A stretch of 64,000 nucleotides of DNA from Streptomyces camponoticapitis (GTDB taxonomy: Bacteria > Actinomycetota > Actinomycetes > Streptomycetales > Streptomycetaceae). Positions 63,734 to 64,000 of the stretch are shown piece after piece; within the stretch, counting starts at the first letter, position 1; every line of letters begins with the position of its first letter. The notes below the pieces were generated by a model. That model searched no databases, had not been told where the DNA came from, and was given only the letters and a program-made list of their open reading frames with translations. The stretch covers positions 307,852 through 371,851 of the forward strand of contig NZ_BMMV01000007.1 of NCBI RefSeq assembly GCF_014646115.1. Direction: 5' to 3'. The translations under genes and the position numbers were made by a program.

Positions 63734-64000
63734 TCAGAAGAAGACGGACCGCCGCTGTACGAGCAACTTGTAGAGCGTGTGCTGGATCTGCTCCCGCACC
63801 TGATCGGTCAGGTTGAACATGAGCATCGGATCCTCCGCCGCCTCCGGCGGATAGCCGTCCGTCGGGATCGGCTCGCCGAACTGGATCGTCCACTTCGTCG
63901 GCAGCGGCAGCGCGCCCAGTGGCCCGAGCCACGGGAACGTCGGCGTGATCGGGAAGTACGGGAATCCCAGCAGCCGGGCCAGGGTCTTGGAGTTGCCGAG
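63734..64000 (-). CDS. Lysophospholipid acyltransferase family protein, 3' end only
   Basis: The last 88 residues of a gene cut by the window edge are present. The sequence ARLLGFPYFPITPTFPWLGP, KWTIQFGEPIPTDGYPPEAA and LTDQVREQIQHTLYKLLVQR matches the C-terminal part of 1-acylglycerol-3-phosphate acyltransferases (PlsC type). The family catalytic HxxxxD lies outside the window. It converges on rsbN. Confidence 0.75.
   Translation of the reverse strand, partial: LGNSKTLARLLGFPYFPITPTFPWLGPLGALPLPTKWTIQFGEPIPTDGYPPEAAEDPMLMFNLTDQVREQIQHTLYKLLVQRRSVFF

Overview
The window is chromosomal DNA from a Streptomyces or a very close actinomycete. G+C is very high with G/C-rich third codon positions, GTG and TTG starts are frequent, and the right end carries the Rex-hemACDB operon followed by the developmental sigma factor BldN and its anti-sigma factor RsbN. 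No rRNA, tRNA, CRISPR array, intact insertion sequence, integrase or replication origin was seen. Left part (1-8 kb): a leftward run of heme and cytochrome c genes, with hemL, a phosphatase and a Tat-type lipoprotein deacetylase, then the System II cytochrome c set tlpA/resA, ccdA, resB, ccsB. Next (8-20 kb): a regulator, a large unknown membrane protein, a small membrane-protein gene that looks frameshifted, the kdp potassium pump operon led by two tiny membrane peptides, and a cobalt-transport pair (cbtBA) under a cobalamin riboswitch. A histidine-phosphatase-fold protein that has lost its catalytic motif is divergent from that riboswitch. Middle (20-37 kb): ordinary Streptomyces housekeeping and accessory genes: a CBS/DUF21 pair, PucR and AraC regulators, a Mut7-C RNase-like protein, an SDR enzyme, a pentapeptide protein with a YkgJ-like cysteine motif, RtcB, two DUF3558 lipoproteins and a DUF2637 membrane protein. 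A 100-bp inverted repeat exactly fills one convergent intergenic gap. Then (37-53 kb) lysS (class I) and argS are followed by a more variable stretch: a protein made of six tandem helical/wHTH-like repeats, an LRR protein, an imine-reductase-like enzyme, and an ATPase/XRE/DUF397 trio whose first two genes are truncated head to head. After these comes a three-gene unit of ABC ATPase, ABC permease and an unusual 618-residue protein. That protein joins a squalene/phytoene-synthase-like domain to a cis-prenyltransferase domain and is my best candidate for a new system. A membrane-anchored XRE protein converges on it. Right part (53-64 kb): hemB, cobA-hemD, hemC, hemA and rex run leftward as an operon with a Rex operator upstream. 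A glutaredoxin and a HAD phosphatase follow, then bldN with a possible BldD box, rsbN with a possible sigma-BldN promoter, and the 3' end of an acyltransferase gene cut by the window edge.
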